The position numbers and the translations under genes were made by a program. A stretch of DNA of 64,000 nucleotides from JAWLHU01 sp041690255. Its GTDB lineage: Bacteria > Bacillota > Sulfobacillia > Symbiobacteriales > Symbiobacteriaceae. The stretch covers positions 333,603-397,602 of the forward strand of contig JAWLHU010000003.1 of the NCBI GenBank assembly GCA_041690255.1, read 5' to 3'. Positions 1 to 7,853 of the stretch are shown here, piece after piece (position 1 is the stretch's first letter; every line of letters starts with the position of its first letter). The notes under the pieces were generated by a model. That model ran no database searches. It had not been told where the DNA came from and saw only the letters and a list, made by a program, of their open reading frames with translations.

Positions 1-645
1 CCCCTTGTGCTCTCGCCAGAAGGCCTGGTAGACGTCGAAGGGCTGGTCCCCCTCCTCCGGGTCATGGATCGGAATGTCCCGGGAGGTGGCCACATCCAGT
101 TCCCACATCTGGTGGAGCAGGGCGTCATCTACGTCGGTGACGGTCGCCAGCCGAATGCCGCCCGCCTCCACCTCGTCGAGCACCCCGTCGAAGCGGGAGA
201 GATCAGCGGTGGTCAGGTCGAGCACCGACTCGGTCCGCTGCCGGTCCACCTTGAAGCCCCGCCGCCCGGCCCAGGCGAGGGAGGCCTCGTCATCGCCCCG
301 GCACCAGGACTCGAAGCGAGCGGCACCGCCCTCCAGGGCGAGTTGCCTGACGTGCTCGAAGATCGCCTGGCCGGCGCCCCGTCCCCGAGCCGACGGATGG
401 ACCATCGCCTCGATCGACCAGCGGTCCGGCGGCATCCAGGGGGCGTGCTCAGCAAATCCGTAGCCGATCACCTGGCCCTCCTCGTCCTCGGCCACCACTC
501 GGACCAGGACCGAGCCCGCCTTGGAGCGCACCAGTTCATCATCCTCCTGAAACTCCTCCGGGGTCTGGGGCTCGGGCTGGATCGCGTTGTGGATCCAGGC
601 CACCCGCTCGTAGTCCCGGTTCTCACAGGGGCGAATCGCAAACAT
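1..645 (-). CDS. GNAT-family N-acetyltransferase (3' end off the left edge)
   Basis: The gene begins at an ATG (643-645) preceded on the minus strand by a strong SD (AGGAGG, 7 nt away) and runs off the left edge without a stop after 215 codons. Residues 1-150 read as a complete GNAT fold. The acetyl-CoA pyrophosphate-binding motif ARGRGAG lies at about residues 86-92, after a strand resembling SIEAMVHP. From about residue 155 a new segment starting GIRLATVTDVDDALL resembles the first strand and helix of a second GNAT domain, so this may be a tandem-GNAT protein. GNAT enzymes move an acetyl group from acetyl-CoA to an amine; the substrate cannot be read from the sequence. It is divergent from lepB, with about 135 bp between the starts. 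Confidence 0.8.
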   Translation of the reverse strand, partial: MFAIRPCENRDYERVAWIHNAIQPEPQTPEEFQEDDELVRSKAGSVLVRVVAEDEEGQVIGYGFAEHAPWMPPDRWSIEAMVHPSARGRGAGQAIFEHVRQLALEGGAARFESWCRGDDEASLAWAGRRGFKVDRQRTESVLDLTTADLSRFDGVLDEVEAGGIRLATVTDVDDALLHQMWELDVATSRDIPIHDPEEGDQPFDVYQAFWREHKG

Positions 646-780
646 GGACTCCCCTCCTCGCATGGGTTCACCAGGAGATAGACGAGACACATTCGCAAAA
701 AGTTCACACCTCCCCAGCGAACCTGTGACCTCCCTGAAACGTCTCAAGAGGGGGAGAAGCCTTTTACAGGAGATGTGGCC

Positions 781-1323
781 ATGCTGAAATCCTTTTGGAA
801 AGAATGGGGCCGGGAACTGCTGATCGCGGTGGTCCTCGCACTCCTTATTCGGGCGGAGGTGGCCGAGGCCCGCCGGGTCCCCACCCCCTCCATGGTCCCA
901 ACCGTCCATCCCGGCGACCGGCTCCTCGCGGAGAAGATCATCTACCGGTTCACGGGGCCAAAGCGGGGCGATATCATCGTCTTCCGGCCGCCCTTCGTGG
1001 AGCAGGAGACCATGCTGGGGCAGTTCCTCGGCAAGGAAGATGACTACCTGAAGCGGGTGATCGCCCTGCCGGGCGAGACCGTGCAGGTGACCGATGGAAA
1101 GGTCCTGATCAACGGCGAGCCGCTGGAGGAACCGTATGTCGCTGCTGCGCCCGTCTATGAGATGGCGCCGGTCACCGTGCCTGAGGGGAAGCTCTTCGTG
1201 CTGGGTGACAACCGGAACGACAGCTTCGACAGCCACGCCTGGGGCCTGCTGGATATGGACTCGGTCTACAGCCGTGCCTTCTTCCGCTTCTGGCCGCTGA
1301 ACCGCATGGGATTGGTGGAGTGA
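781..1323 (+). CDS. lepB: Signal peptidase I
   Basis: Type I signal peptidase, which cleaves signal peptides from exported proteins at the outer face of the membrane. The protein has 180 residues and one N-terminal membrane helix (about residues 12-24). The nucleophile is Ser37 in PTPSMVPT and the general base is Lys91 in YLKRVIALPGE. Box E reads GDNRNDSFDSHAWG, with His where Arg is usual (DSRxWG). The ATG at 781 is preferred over the in-frame GTG at 775, because the AGGAG at 768-772 lies 8 nt before the ATG but only 2 nt before the GTG. A Nudix gene follows after 6 nt, so the two are probably co-transcribed. The family call is firm; the role of the box E substitution is unknown. Confidence 0.95.
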   Translation: MLKSFWKEWGRELLIAVVLALLIRAEVAEARRVPTPSMVPTVHPGDRLLAEKIIYRFTGPKRGDIIVFRPPFVEQETMLGQFLGKEDDYLKRVIALPGETVQVTDGKVLINGEPLEEPYVAAAPVYEMAPVTVPEGKLFVLGDNRNDSFDSHAWGLLDMDSVYSRAFFRFWPLNRMGLVE

Positions 1324-1329
1324 ACACCG

Positions 1330-1749
1330 GTGCAGATCATCTCATGCAGCGCCCTGATCCTGAATGAGGCCGGAGACCAGATCCTGATCAGTCGCAGGAG
1401 CGAGAACCGGCGTGTTGCGCCGGGTCTGTGGGAGGTCGTCGGGGGTCGCCTGGAGTTCGGGGAGGAGCCCGTCGCCTGTCTGCGCCGTGAGGTGCATGAG
1501 GAGCTCGGGGTGGAGGTGGTCGATCCACGGCTCTTCGGTGTGTACAGCACCCTTTCAACCGTGGAGGCCACCACCGTCCACCTTGTCTCGCTGGTCTACA
1601 CGTGCCGGATAGACGGTACGCCCATACCCGCAGCGAACGAGATTGCGGAGCTTCGTTGGGTCGGAGCGGAGGACCTGGACGGCTTGACCTTCGCCGCCAA
1701 CTGCCGGGAGCGAGTGGCAGATTACTTTCGGAAAAAGGGGACCACGTGA
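1330..1749 (+). CDS. Nudix hydrolase
   Basis: A 139-residue single-domain Nudix protein. The Nudix box is complete at about residues 38-61: GG, then E in EFGEEP, then REVHEELGV, giving the RExxEExG metal-binding core. Family members hydrolyse nucleoside diphosphates linked to another moiety, such as 8-oxo-dGTP, NDP-sugars or ADP-ribose; the substrate here is not predictable. The start is a GTG only 6 nt after the lepB stop, with no clear SD, which suggests translational coupling to lepB. A hairpin plus U-rich tract immediately follows the stop and probably ends the lepB-nudix transcript. Confidence 0.85.
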   Translation: MQIISCSALILNEAGDQILISRRSENRRVAPGLWEVVGGRLEFGEEPVACLRREVHEELGVEVVDPRLFGVYSTLSTVEATTVHLVSLVYTCRIDGTPIPAANEIAELRWVGAEDLDGLTFAANCRERVADYFRKKGTT

Positions 1750-1751
1750 AG

Positions 1752-1785
1752 GAGCCTGGCAACGACGCCGGGCTCTTCATTTATT
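1752..1785 (+). terminator. Rho-independent terminator after lepB-nudix
   Basis: GAGCCTGGC (1752-1760) pairs with GCCGGGCTC (1767-1775) through 9 bp including one G-U, with a 6-nt loop. It is followed by TTCATTTATT and lies 3 nt after the Nudix stop codon. Confidence 0.75.
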
Positions 1786-2019
1786 GCGATGGGCCACTGT
1801 CCGAGCTGAGAGGCTTTTCCGTCTCAGGTAAACGAACGAATCGAGAAGCGAATGGCCGCCCCCTCCTTCTCCCCGAGCCGAGGGCCGGCCTGTCTCAGGG
1901 CCGCTGCACATGAATCCTTCCATCGCCCCCCCGACCAGCCACCGGAGCAGCCGCAACCGTGCGGTCCCGAGGAACCGGGTATGGCAAAAGAACCCAGGGT
2001 GTTATGTCTCCAAGCCACT
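1786..2019. other. Intergenic, no gene seen
   Basis: Short open frames here have neither an SD nor recognisable protein content. I see no further structure before the long hairpin that begins at 2020. Confidence 0.5.
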
Positions 2020-2078
2020 TGTCAGGTTTTGCACGGTTTCGCGGAACCCCTGCGGAATCCGCCGTGCAAAACCTGACA
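2020..2078. repeat. Long perfect hairpin H1 (17-bp stem)
   Basis: TGTCAGGTTTTGCACGG at 2020-2036 is the exact reverse complement of 2062-2078, with a 25-nt loop that itself contains GCGGAATCCGC (2052-2062). There is no U-tract on either strand, so it is not an ordinary terminator. It shares its inner stem with hairpin H2 at 2202-2256. Confidence 0.85.
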
Positions 2079-2201
2079 CTTTAGGGCCGTAAGACTGGAT
2101 GAACTGCCCCCACGGGGACCGAAACAGCCCGCCGAACCCTGCTGGACCCACCTATAACCTGCCCTTCGAGCCCTGAGACCCCTTCGTTCCACTATGAAGT
2201 A

Positions 2202-2256
2202 TCACCTTTTGCACGGACGAGGGTTGCCCCCTGCCCTCAGACCGTGCAAAAGGTGA
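2202..2256. repeat. Long perfect hairpin H2 (15-bp stem)
   Basis: TCACCTTTTGCACGG at 2202-2216 pairs perfectly with 2242-2256. A further inner stem pairs GAGGG (2219-2223) with CCCTC (2234-2238). The inner 10 bp (TTTTGCACGG) are identical to H1, while the two outer GG/CC pairs of H1 are CC/GG here, so pairing is kept by compensatory change. It lies 67 bp past the stop of the SDR gene. Confidence 0.85.
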
Positions 2257-2322
2257 CAAGCCCCGGCTCACACCCCCTACCTGACAGGTATTCCCCCTGG
2301 GGAGCCGAGCCTCCGGCCGCGT

Positions 2323-3087
2323 CTAGACCGAGACCGGCCCCGACACCAGGGTCAGGCCCCCATCCGCCACGATCGTCTGCCCCGTGATCCACCGGGCCTC
2401 CGGCCCCGCCAGGAAGGCGACGATCCCCGCCACATCCTCCGGCCTGCCGACCCGGCCCGCCGGCGTCGCCCGGCCCAGGGCCGAGGCCACCTCCGGCCAG
2501 GCCTCGCCGCACATGATCCGGGCCGAGTCCGTCTCCACGGGGCCCGGGCAGATCCCATTCACCACGATCCCCTCCGGCGCCAGCTCGACGGCGAGGGTCC
2601 GGACGAGGGACTCCAGCGCCGCCTTCGCCGCCCCGAGCACCCCGTGCAGGGGCACGAAGCGGATCGAGTCGTAGCCCGACATGACCACGATCGCCCCCTG
2701 CCGGCCCGCCATGAGCGGCACCGCCGCCTGGGCCATGAGCAGGAACGACTCGACGCTCAGGGCGAAGGTTCGCCGCATGTTGTGCAGCCGCTGGTCGAGC
2801 GCCGGCTTGAAGGCGGTGGCCGCGGCGTTGGCCACCAGGAGATCCAGGCCGCCCGCCTCCACCCGCACCCGCTCCATCATCGCTGCGACAGCCTGCGCAT
2901 CCTCCAGGTCGGCCTGCACGGGGATCCCCCGCCCCCCGACCGCAGCGGCCAGCCGGGCCACATCGGCCGCGGCCTCCTCGTTCTGCTTGTAGCCGATGTA
3001 GACCGTGGCGCCATCCGCGGCCAGGCGAAGCGCTGTTGCCCGCCCGATGCCACGAGACCCCCCCGTTACCAGTGCAACTCGCCCCAC
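2323..3087 (-). CDS. SDR-family oxidoreductase, FabL-like, with a replaced catalytic Tyr
   Basis: A 254-residue short-chain dehydrogenase/reductase. The nucleotide-binding motif TGGSRGIG sits at residues 8-15. The segment SGYDSIRFVPLHGVLGAAKA matches the enoyl-ACP reductase III (FabL) pattern SLGSIRY...Y(x)6K, but the residue six before the Lys is His instead of Tyr, and no YxxxK motif exists. The C-terminal GQTIVADGG is typical of the family. The GTG start at 3087 has an SD (AGGAGG) 8 nt upstream. It is the last gene of a leftward cluster with an acyl-CoA ligase and a BKACE, which suggests reduction or oxidation of an acyl intermediate. Whether it is catalytically active, and on CoA or ACP substrates, is unknown. 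Confidence 0.8.
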   Translation of the reverse strand: MGRVALVTGGSRGIGRATALRLAADGATVYIGYKQNEEAAADVARLAAAVGGRGIPVQADLEDAQAVAAMMERVRVEAGGLDLLVANAAATAFKPALDQRLHNMRRTFALSVESFLLMAQAAVPLMAGRQGAIVVMSGYDSIRFVPLHGVLGAAKAALESLVRTLAVELAPEGIVVNGICPGPVETDSARIMCGEAWPEVASALGRATPAGRVGRPEDVAGIVAFLAGPEARWITGQTIVADGGLTLVSGPVSV

Positions 3088-3099
3088 ACCATCACCCTC

Positions 3100-4764
3100 C
3101 TACATCCGCGAAGACGCGATCGCCGACCTCTCCCGCTCCCGCCGGGCCAGTTCCCGCCGCAGCACCTTGCCCACAGCGCTCTTCGGCAGCTCCGGCAGGA
3201 ACTCGACCAGAGTGGGCCGCTTGTAGGCCGCCAGCCGCTCCTTGCAGAAGGCGATGATCTCCTGCTCGGTCGCCGTCACCCCCGGCTTCAGGACGACAAA
3301 GGCCTTGACCGTCTCGCCGCGGTACGCATCGGACACGCCCACGCTGCAGGCCTCCAGGACGGCGGGGTGCTGATAGAGGACTTCATCGATCTCGCGAGGG
3401 TAGACATTAAAGCCCGAGGCGATGATCATATCCTTCTTCCGATCGACGATGTAGAGGTAGCCATCCTCATCCATCCGCCCGATGTCGCCGGTGACCAGCC
3501 ACCCATCCACCAGGGCCGCCGCCGTCTCATCCGGCCTGTTCCAGTAGCCCTTCATGACCTGCGGCCCCCGGATCAGCACCTCCCCCTCCTGGCCGGGGGC
3601 CACATCCTCCCCCGTCTCCAGATCGACGATCCGCACATCGGTGTCGGGGTAAGGCAGCCCCACGCTGCCGGGGATGCGCCGCCCGCTCATCGGGTTGGAG
3701 TGGGTGGCCGGCGAGGCCTCGGTCAGGCCGTAGCCCTCCAGGATATTGGCCCCGGTCATCTGCTCGAACTGCTCCAGCAGCTCCACCGGCAGCGGAGCGG
3801 CCGCACTGACGCAGAACTCGATCGAGCGCAGGTCATACTTCGCCAGGCCGGGTTCCTTCAACAGCGCCGTGTAGATGGTCGGCACGCCGGGGAAGGATGT
3901 CGGCCGGTACTTCTGGATCAGCTTCAGGACCTCGGTCGCATCGAAGCGGGGGACGAGGATGCAGGTCCCGCCCTGGGAGAGGGCGTAGCTGACGGCGGCG
4001 GTCAGGCCGTAGGAGTGGAACATAGGCAGGACCACGAGGACCTTGTCGACGGCGCCGGGCGGGCGGCCGAGCCACTCCCTGATCTGGGTGATGTTCGCCA
4101 CGACGTTACGGTGCGTCGAAATCACGCCCTTGGAGACCCCGGTCGTCCCGCCGGTGTAGAGCAGGAAGGCCGGGTCCACCCTCGGGTTGATCACCACGGG
4201 CTTGAACCCATCGGCGCTCTGGTTGAGCAGGGTCATGAACGCGAGGGCCCCATCCACCTTCGGGGTTTTCGTCTTCATGCGATACAGGAAGGAGAGCGGG
4301 AAGGGCAGGAAGTCGGCCATGGATGTGATGATCAGGCGCTCGGCGGCCATCGCCCCTTCCCTCGCCTTCTCGTGGAAGATGTCGAGGGTGATGAAGAAGC
4401 GGCAGCCGGCATCGTTCACTTGATACTCGATCTCCCGGGCGACATAGAGCGGGTTGAACTGGACGGGTATCCCACCGGCCCGCTGGATGCCGGCCATGGC
4501 GATCACGTTCTGCGGGCAGTTGGGCAGCATGATTCCCACCCGCTCGCCCTTCTTCAAACCCAATTGGTTGATGAGCCCCGCCGCAAACTGGTCGATCCAT
4601 CGCCCAAGGTCACCGTAACTGATCTGCTTCCCATAGAAGATCAGGGCCGTCCGCTCCGGATGCCGGGCCACCTGCTCAAAGAGAAAGTGGTAGACCGGGA
4701 CCTCCGGGTAGTCAAGATGGGGCCGGACTCCATCGGGATAGGACTTCAGCCAGGGTCGTTCCAT
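3100..4764 (-). CDS. Long/medium-chain acyl-CoA ligase (AMP-forming)
   Basis: A 554-residue ANL-superfamily enzyme that activates a carboxylic acid with ATP and joins it to CoA. The P-loop-like motif reads YTGGTTGVSKGV, followed by GYGLTEASP and the A8 hinge region (GDIGRMDEDGYLYIVDRKKD). The C-terminal catalytic Lys is in KSAVGKVLRREL. The length is normal for FadD-type ligases. There is no signal peptide, so it is cytoplasmic. It lies 12 bp upstream of the SDR and 23 bp downstream of the BKACE gene on the same strand, consistent with an operon for fatty-acid or branched-acid use. Chain length cannot be read from the sequence. Confidence 0.9.
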   Translation of the reverse strand: MERPWLKSYPDGVRPHLDYPEVPVYHFLFEQVARHPERTALIFYGKQISYGDLGRWIDQFAAGLINQLGLKKGERVGIMLPNCPQNVIAMAGIQRAGGIPVQFNPLYVAREIEYQVNDAGCRFFITLDIFHEKAREGAMAAERLIITSMADFLPFPLSFLYRMKTKTPKVDGALAFMTLLNQSADGFKPVVINPRVDPAFLLYTGGTTGVSKGVISTHRNVVANITQIREWLGRPPGAVDKVLVVLPMFHSYGLTAAVSYALSQGGTCILVPRFDATEVLKLIQKYRPTSFPGVPTIYTALLKEPGLAKYDLRSIEFCVSAAAPLPVELLEQFEQMTGANILEGYGLTEASPATHSNPMSGRRIPGSVGLPYPDTDVRIVDLETGEDVAPGQEGEVLIRGPQVMKGYWNRPDETAAALVDGWLVTGDIGRMDEDGYLYIVDRKKDMIIASGFNVYPREIDEVLYQHPAVLEACSVGVSDAYRGETVKAFVVLKPGVTATEQEIIAFCKERLAAYKRPTLVEFLPELPKSAVGKVLRRELARRERERSAIASSRM

Positions 4765-4787
4765 GTGCGCTCCCCCTCCCCTGCTCG

Positions 4788-5624
4788 CTATGCGCTCAAA
4801 CCCAACAGCCTCCTTGTTTCCTCAACCGATGCCGGCTCGCGGCCGACATCTCGGGCCATGCGGACCGCTTTGGCGACCAGATCCCCATTCGATGTCGCCA
4901 TCTGCCCCGGGGCCAGGTAGAAGTTGTCCTCCAGCCCCACCCGGACGTTCCCGCCCATGGCGAGGGCTGCCCCGACCATGGGCCACTGCTCCAGGGAGAT
5001 GCCGGTCACCTGCCAGAAGGAGCCCACCGGCATGGACTGCACCTGATGCACCAGGTCGGCCGCCGTCGCGGGGATGCCCCCCAGCACCCCCATGATGAAG
5101 TTGAACTGGAGCGGGGCGGACAGCAGCCCCTGGTCGATCAGCGGGGCGACGTTGGCGATATGCCCCCGGTCGAAGCACTCCAGCTCGGGCTTCACCCTGG
5201 CCTCCTTCATGACCTGAACGAAGTAGCCGATCTCTTCGAATGGGTTGGAGAAGACCATGTCGAAGAGGAACTGCTTGCGCCGGCTGGAGTAGATGGCGTA
5301 GTTCATGGAACCCATGTTCAGGGCGGCGATCTCGGGCCGGGTGGCGGGGATATGGGCGGCCCGCTCCTCCTTGGGCAGCCCCACGGCGCCGGTCGAGAAG
5401 TTGATGATGATCGGGCAGCGGGCCCGCACCGCGGTCAGGATCTCCTGGTAGCGCTCGGGCCGGAAGCAGGGGGAGCCGTCGTCCTCGCGGGCGTGAATGT
5501 GGGCGATGGAGGCGCCGGCCTCGTAGGCGCGCCGGGCCTCCTCGGCGATCTCTTCGGGCGTGTAGGGGATCGCCGGGCACTGGGCCCGGGTCGCCAGCAC
5601 CCCGGTCAGGGCGGCGCAGATCAC
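4788..5624 (-). CDS. Beta-keto acid cleavage enzyme (BKACE, DUF849 family)
   Basis: The protein matches the BKACE/3-keto-5-aminohexanoate cleavage family (TIM barrel, Zn). Those enzymes condense a beta-keto acid with acetyl-CoA to give acetoacetate and a new acyl-CoA. Visible family features are CAALTG at the N terminus, YTPEEIAEEA, the zinc-site HIHARE, the NFSTGAVG strand, ECFDRGHIAN, and the C-terminal GGNVRVGLEDN. The GTG at 5624 is the first conventional start, but its SD (AAAGGAG, 5646-5652) is about 21 nt away. An ATC at 5634-5636 has normal spacing and would add the family-like residues M-D-K-T; see findings. It is the first gene of a leftward trio with an acyl-CoA ligase and an SDR. 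Confidence 0.88.
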   Translation of the reverse strand: MICAALTGVLATRAQCPAIPYTPEEIAEEARRAYEAGASIAHIHAREDDGSPCFRPERYQEILTAVRARCPIIINFSTGAVGLPKEERAAHIPATRPEIAALNMGSMNYAIYSSRRKQFLFDMVFSNPFEEIGYFVQVMKEARVKPELECFDRGHIANVAPLIDQGLLSAPLQFNFIMGVLGGIPATAADLVHQVQSMPVGSFWQVTGISLEQWPMVGAALAMGGNVRVGLEDNFYLAPGQMATSNGDLVAKAVRMARDVGREPASVEETRRLLGLSA

Positions 5625-5728
5625 GGTCTTGTCGATGGATGGTCACTCCTTTGCGTTAGTCTGGGCCGCTGCGGATTCCTGGGGCCGCCGTCGACTGGGT
5701 ATACCCCACGGCAACGCGTTTTGTCACT

Positions 5729-5899
5729 AAGGGCCGCTACGGCTTACCGGTAGGCCCGCCACTGATCGGAACCGTCACAGGTCGGGGCCTGTTCACTCGC
5801 AGTCTGGTGGTACCCCACGGCTGCCCGGGATCCTGCCAAGGGCCGCTACGGCTTACCGGTAGGCCCGCCACTGATCGGAACCGTCACAGGTCGGGGCCT
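5729..5899. repeat. 62-bp direct repeat pair, 109-bp spacing
   Basis: The block starting AAGGGCCGCTACGGCTTACC occurs at 5729-5790 and again at 5838-5899, apparently without differences. The sequence just before each copy is also related (TACCCCACGGC). The unit contains the palindrome TACCGGTA. No open frame with an SD spans it. Confidence 0.85.
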
Positions 5900-5938
5900 C
5901 TCCGCTACGCACCGCCGATCAGTGGCTCACTCCAGGAG

Positions 5939-6122
5939 GCCTATCGGCCCTAAGGCGATATCCCGAACGCATCCTACAGGGGTACCACCAGCTGCTCGCT
6001 CATTGCGGGGGATCATCGTCCGGGCCTCGCGCTCCTCGCCAGGCCGCCAAACGCCAGGAGGCGGAGGCGATGGGTCTGCCCCTGTAGGATCCGTCGGGTT
6101 TATCGCCTTAGGGCCGGTAGGC
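5939..6122. repeat. Large imperfect inverted repeat (arms about 45 nt)
   Basis: The arm at about 5939-5985 (CCTATCGGCCCTAAGGCGAT...) is nearly the reverse complement of 6076-6122 (...ATCGCCTTAGGGCCGGTAGG), with about 90 nt between. It could fold into one long RNA stem or be the remnant of a small palindromic element. No gene is visible from 5655 to 6316. Confidence 0.75.
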
Positions 6123-6243
6123 ATACCCCGTATGAGGCACCGATCGGGGTGCGCCCCTAAGAGGCTCCGACCCACGACGGTTTCGATCGGTGCCGGACCT
6201 TGCGAGAAGCTGTACCGGCCCTTAGGTGAGAAACCTGGGAGAC

Positions 6244-6313
6244 GGGGGGCAGACCCAATCGCCGACGCCGTTCACCCCCAGCCCCCGGGGGGCAGACCCA
6301 ATCGCCGAGGCCG
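6244..6313. repeat. 27-bp direct repeat pair
   Basis: GGGGGGCAGACCCAATCGCC is found at 6244-6263 and again at 6287-6306, each followed by GASGCCG. It lies directly against the stop codon of the carboxyltransferase gene. Confidence 0.8.
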
Positions 6314-6316
6314 ACA

Positions 6317-7852
6317 CTAAACCGGAAAGATCCCATGCTTCCGGCGGGGCCGCTCGACCCGCTTGCCCTGGGCCGCCTGCAGGCCCCGGATCAGCAAGCT
6401 GCGGGTCTCAGCGGGGTCGATCACATCATCCACATAGGCCCCGCAGGCGGCGACGTAGGGGCTGATCAGTTGGCGGATCATGGCGACCCGCTCCGCCCGC
6501 ACCGCTGCCGGGTCATCCGCCGCGTCGATCTCCTTGCGGAAGATGATCGCCGTCGCTCCTTCCGGCCCCATGACCGAGATCTCAGCGGTCGGCCAGGCCA
6601 GGATCTGATCGGTCTCGTAGGTCCGGCCGCACATGACGAAGTACCCGGCCCCGTAGGCCTTGCGCAGCACCACGGTCATCTTCGGCACCGTCGCCTCACT
6701 GACGGTGTAGAGCATCTTGGCACCATGACGGATGATCCCCTGCTGCTCCACCTTCGACCCGATCAGGAAGCCCGGCACATCGACCAGGAAGACGAGGGGC
6801 AGATCATACGCATCACACAGGGTGATGAACCGGGCCGCCTTGTCGGCCGAGTCCACATCCAACACCCCGCCCCGGAAGGCCGGCTGGCTGGCGATGATCC
6901 CCACCGAGCGCCCTCCCAGCCGGGCGAAGGCCGTGATGATCGACCGGGCCCATCCGGCCTTCAGTTCGAAGAAGCGCCCGTCATCCACAACCGCCCCGAT
7001 CACCTTCCGCATGTCGTAGGCCTTGTTCGGCTCTGCGGGGACCAGGTCGTAGAGCTCATCCACCGTGCGACCGGGCGGATCCGAGCTGGCGATCACCGGC
7101 TCGGTCAGGTAGCCGAGGTACTCCTTCACGGCCATAATGCAGGCCTCGTCGTTCTCCGCCTCCAGGTCGGCGCAGCCGGAGATCGTACAGTGGATGCGGC
7201 TTCCGCCCAGATCCTCCGCGCTGATCTCCTCCCCCACCGCCGCCTTGACCAGGTGCGGCCCGCCCAATGCCATGGATGAGGTCCCCTTCACCATGAAGGC
7301 CACATCCGCCAGTGCCGGTATGTAGGCGGTCCCGGCGGCGCACGGCCCCATGACCGCCGCCACCTGTGGCACCACCCCGGACATGATCACCTGCTCGAAG
7401 AAGAGATCGCCCGAGCCTGCAAACTGCGACCCCGCAGATTCCTGGATCCGCGCCCCACTCGAATCCAGCAACCAGACGATCGGGATCCGCAGCCGGAGCG
7501 CCAGTTCCCGCATGCGGGCCACCTTCCGCTCCCCCACTTCCCCCATGGAGCCCGCCATGACGGTGAAGTCGTAGGCGGCGCAGGCAACTGGCTTGCCGTT
7601 CACGTCGCCATATCCGGTGATCACACCATCGGCCGGGGTGTGCTTGCCGGCCATTTGGATGTTGCGGGGCTCGTGCTCCGCCAGGGCGCCGAACTCGGTG
7701 AACGTGCCGCTGTCGAACAAGAGGTCGATCCGCTCCCGAGCCGTCAGCTTCCCCTCGGCGTGCTGCCGGGCGATCGCCTTCTCGCCGCCCATCTGCAGGG
7801 CCTGGGCCTTCCTCTGCTTCAGTTCCTCGGCCTTCTCGCGCATCAGCGACAT
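6317..7852 (-). CDS. Acyl-CoA carboxylase, carboxyltransferase (beta) subunit
   Basis: A 511-residue biotin-dependent carboxyltransferase of the PccB/MccB type, which transfers CO2 from carboxybiotin to an acyl-CoA. Visible family features are KLTARERIDLLFD near the N terminus, the first acyl-CoA-site loop SGARIQE with a following Gly-rich GSGD, the biotin-side segment GGVLDVDSADKAARFI, and DVPGFLIG. The segment GGPHLVKAAVGEEISAEDLGG resembles methylcrotonyl-CoA carboxylases more than propionyl-CoA ones, but this is a weak inference. The ATG at 7850-7852 has an SD (GGGGAG, 5 nt) and overlaps the end of the hydratase gene; a longer in-frame start at 7918 is not supported. No biotin carboxylase or BCCP gene is in the window. 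Confidence 0.9.
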   Translation of the reverse strand: MSLMREKAEELKQRKAQALQMGGEKAIARQHAEGKLTARERIDLLFDSGTFTEFGALAEHEPRNIQMAGKHTPADGVITGYGDVNGKPVACAAYDFTVMAGSMGEVGERKVARMRELALRLRIPIVWLLDSSGARIQESAGSQFAGSGDLFFEQVIMSGVVPQVAAVMGPCAAGTAYIPALADVAFMVKGTSSMALGGPHLVKAAVGEEISAEDLGGSRIHCTISGCADLEAENDEACIMAVKEYLGYLTEPVIASSDPPGRTVDELYDLVPAEPNKAYDMRKVIGAVVDDGRFFELKAGWARSIITAFARLGGRSVGIIASQPAFRGGVLDVDSADKAARFITLCDAYDLPLVFLVDVPGFLIGSKVEQQGIIRHGAKMLYTVSEATVPKMTVVLRKAYGAGYFVMCGRTYETDQILAWPTAEISVMGPEGATAIIFRKEIDAADDPAAVRAERVAMIRQLISPYVAACGAYVDDVIDPAETRSLLIRGLQAAQGKRVERPRRKHGIFPV

Positions 7853-7853
7853 G

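Noticed and set aside
2644..4920. A 758-codon plus-strand frame opposite the SDR and acyl-CoA ligase genes
   Set aside because: It has low-complexity content with no domains and overlaps two well-supported genes on the other strand.
5922..6320. 132-codon frame in the repeat-rich intergenic region
   Set aside because: It crosses both arms of the inverted repeat, has no SD, and gives an Arg/Pro/Gly-rich product with no recognisable content.
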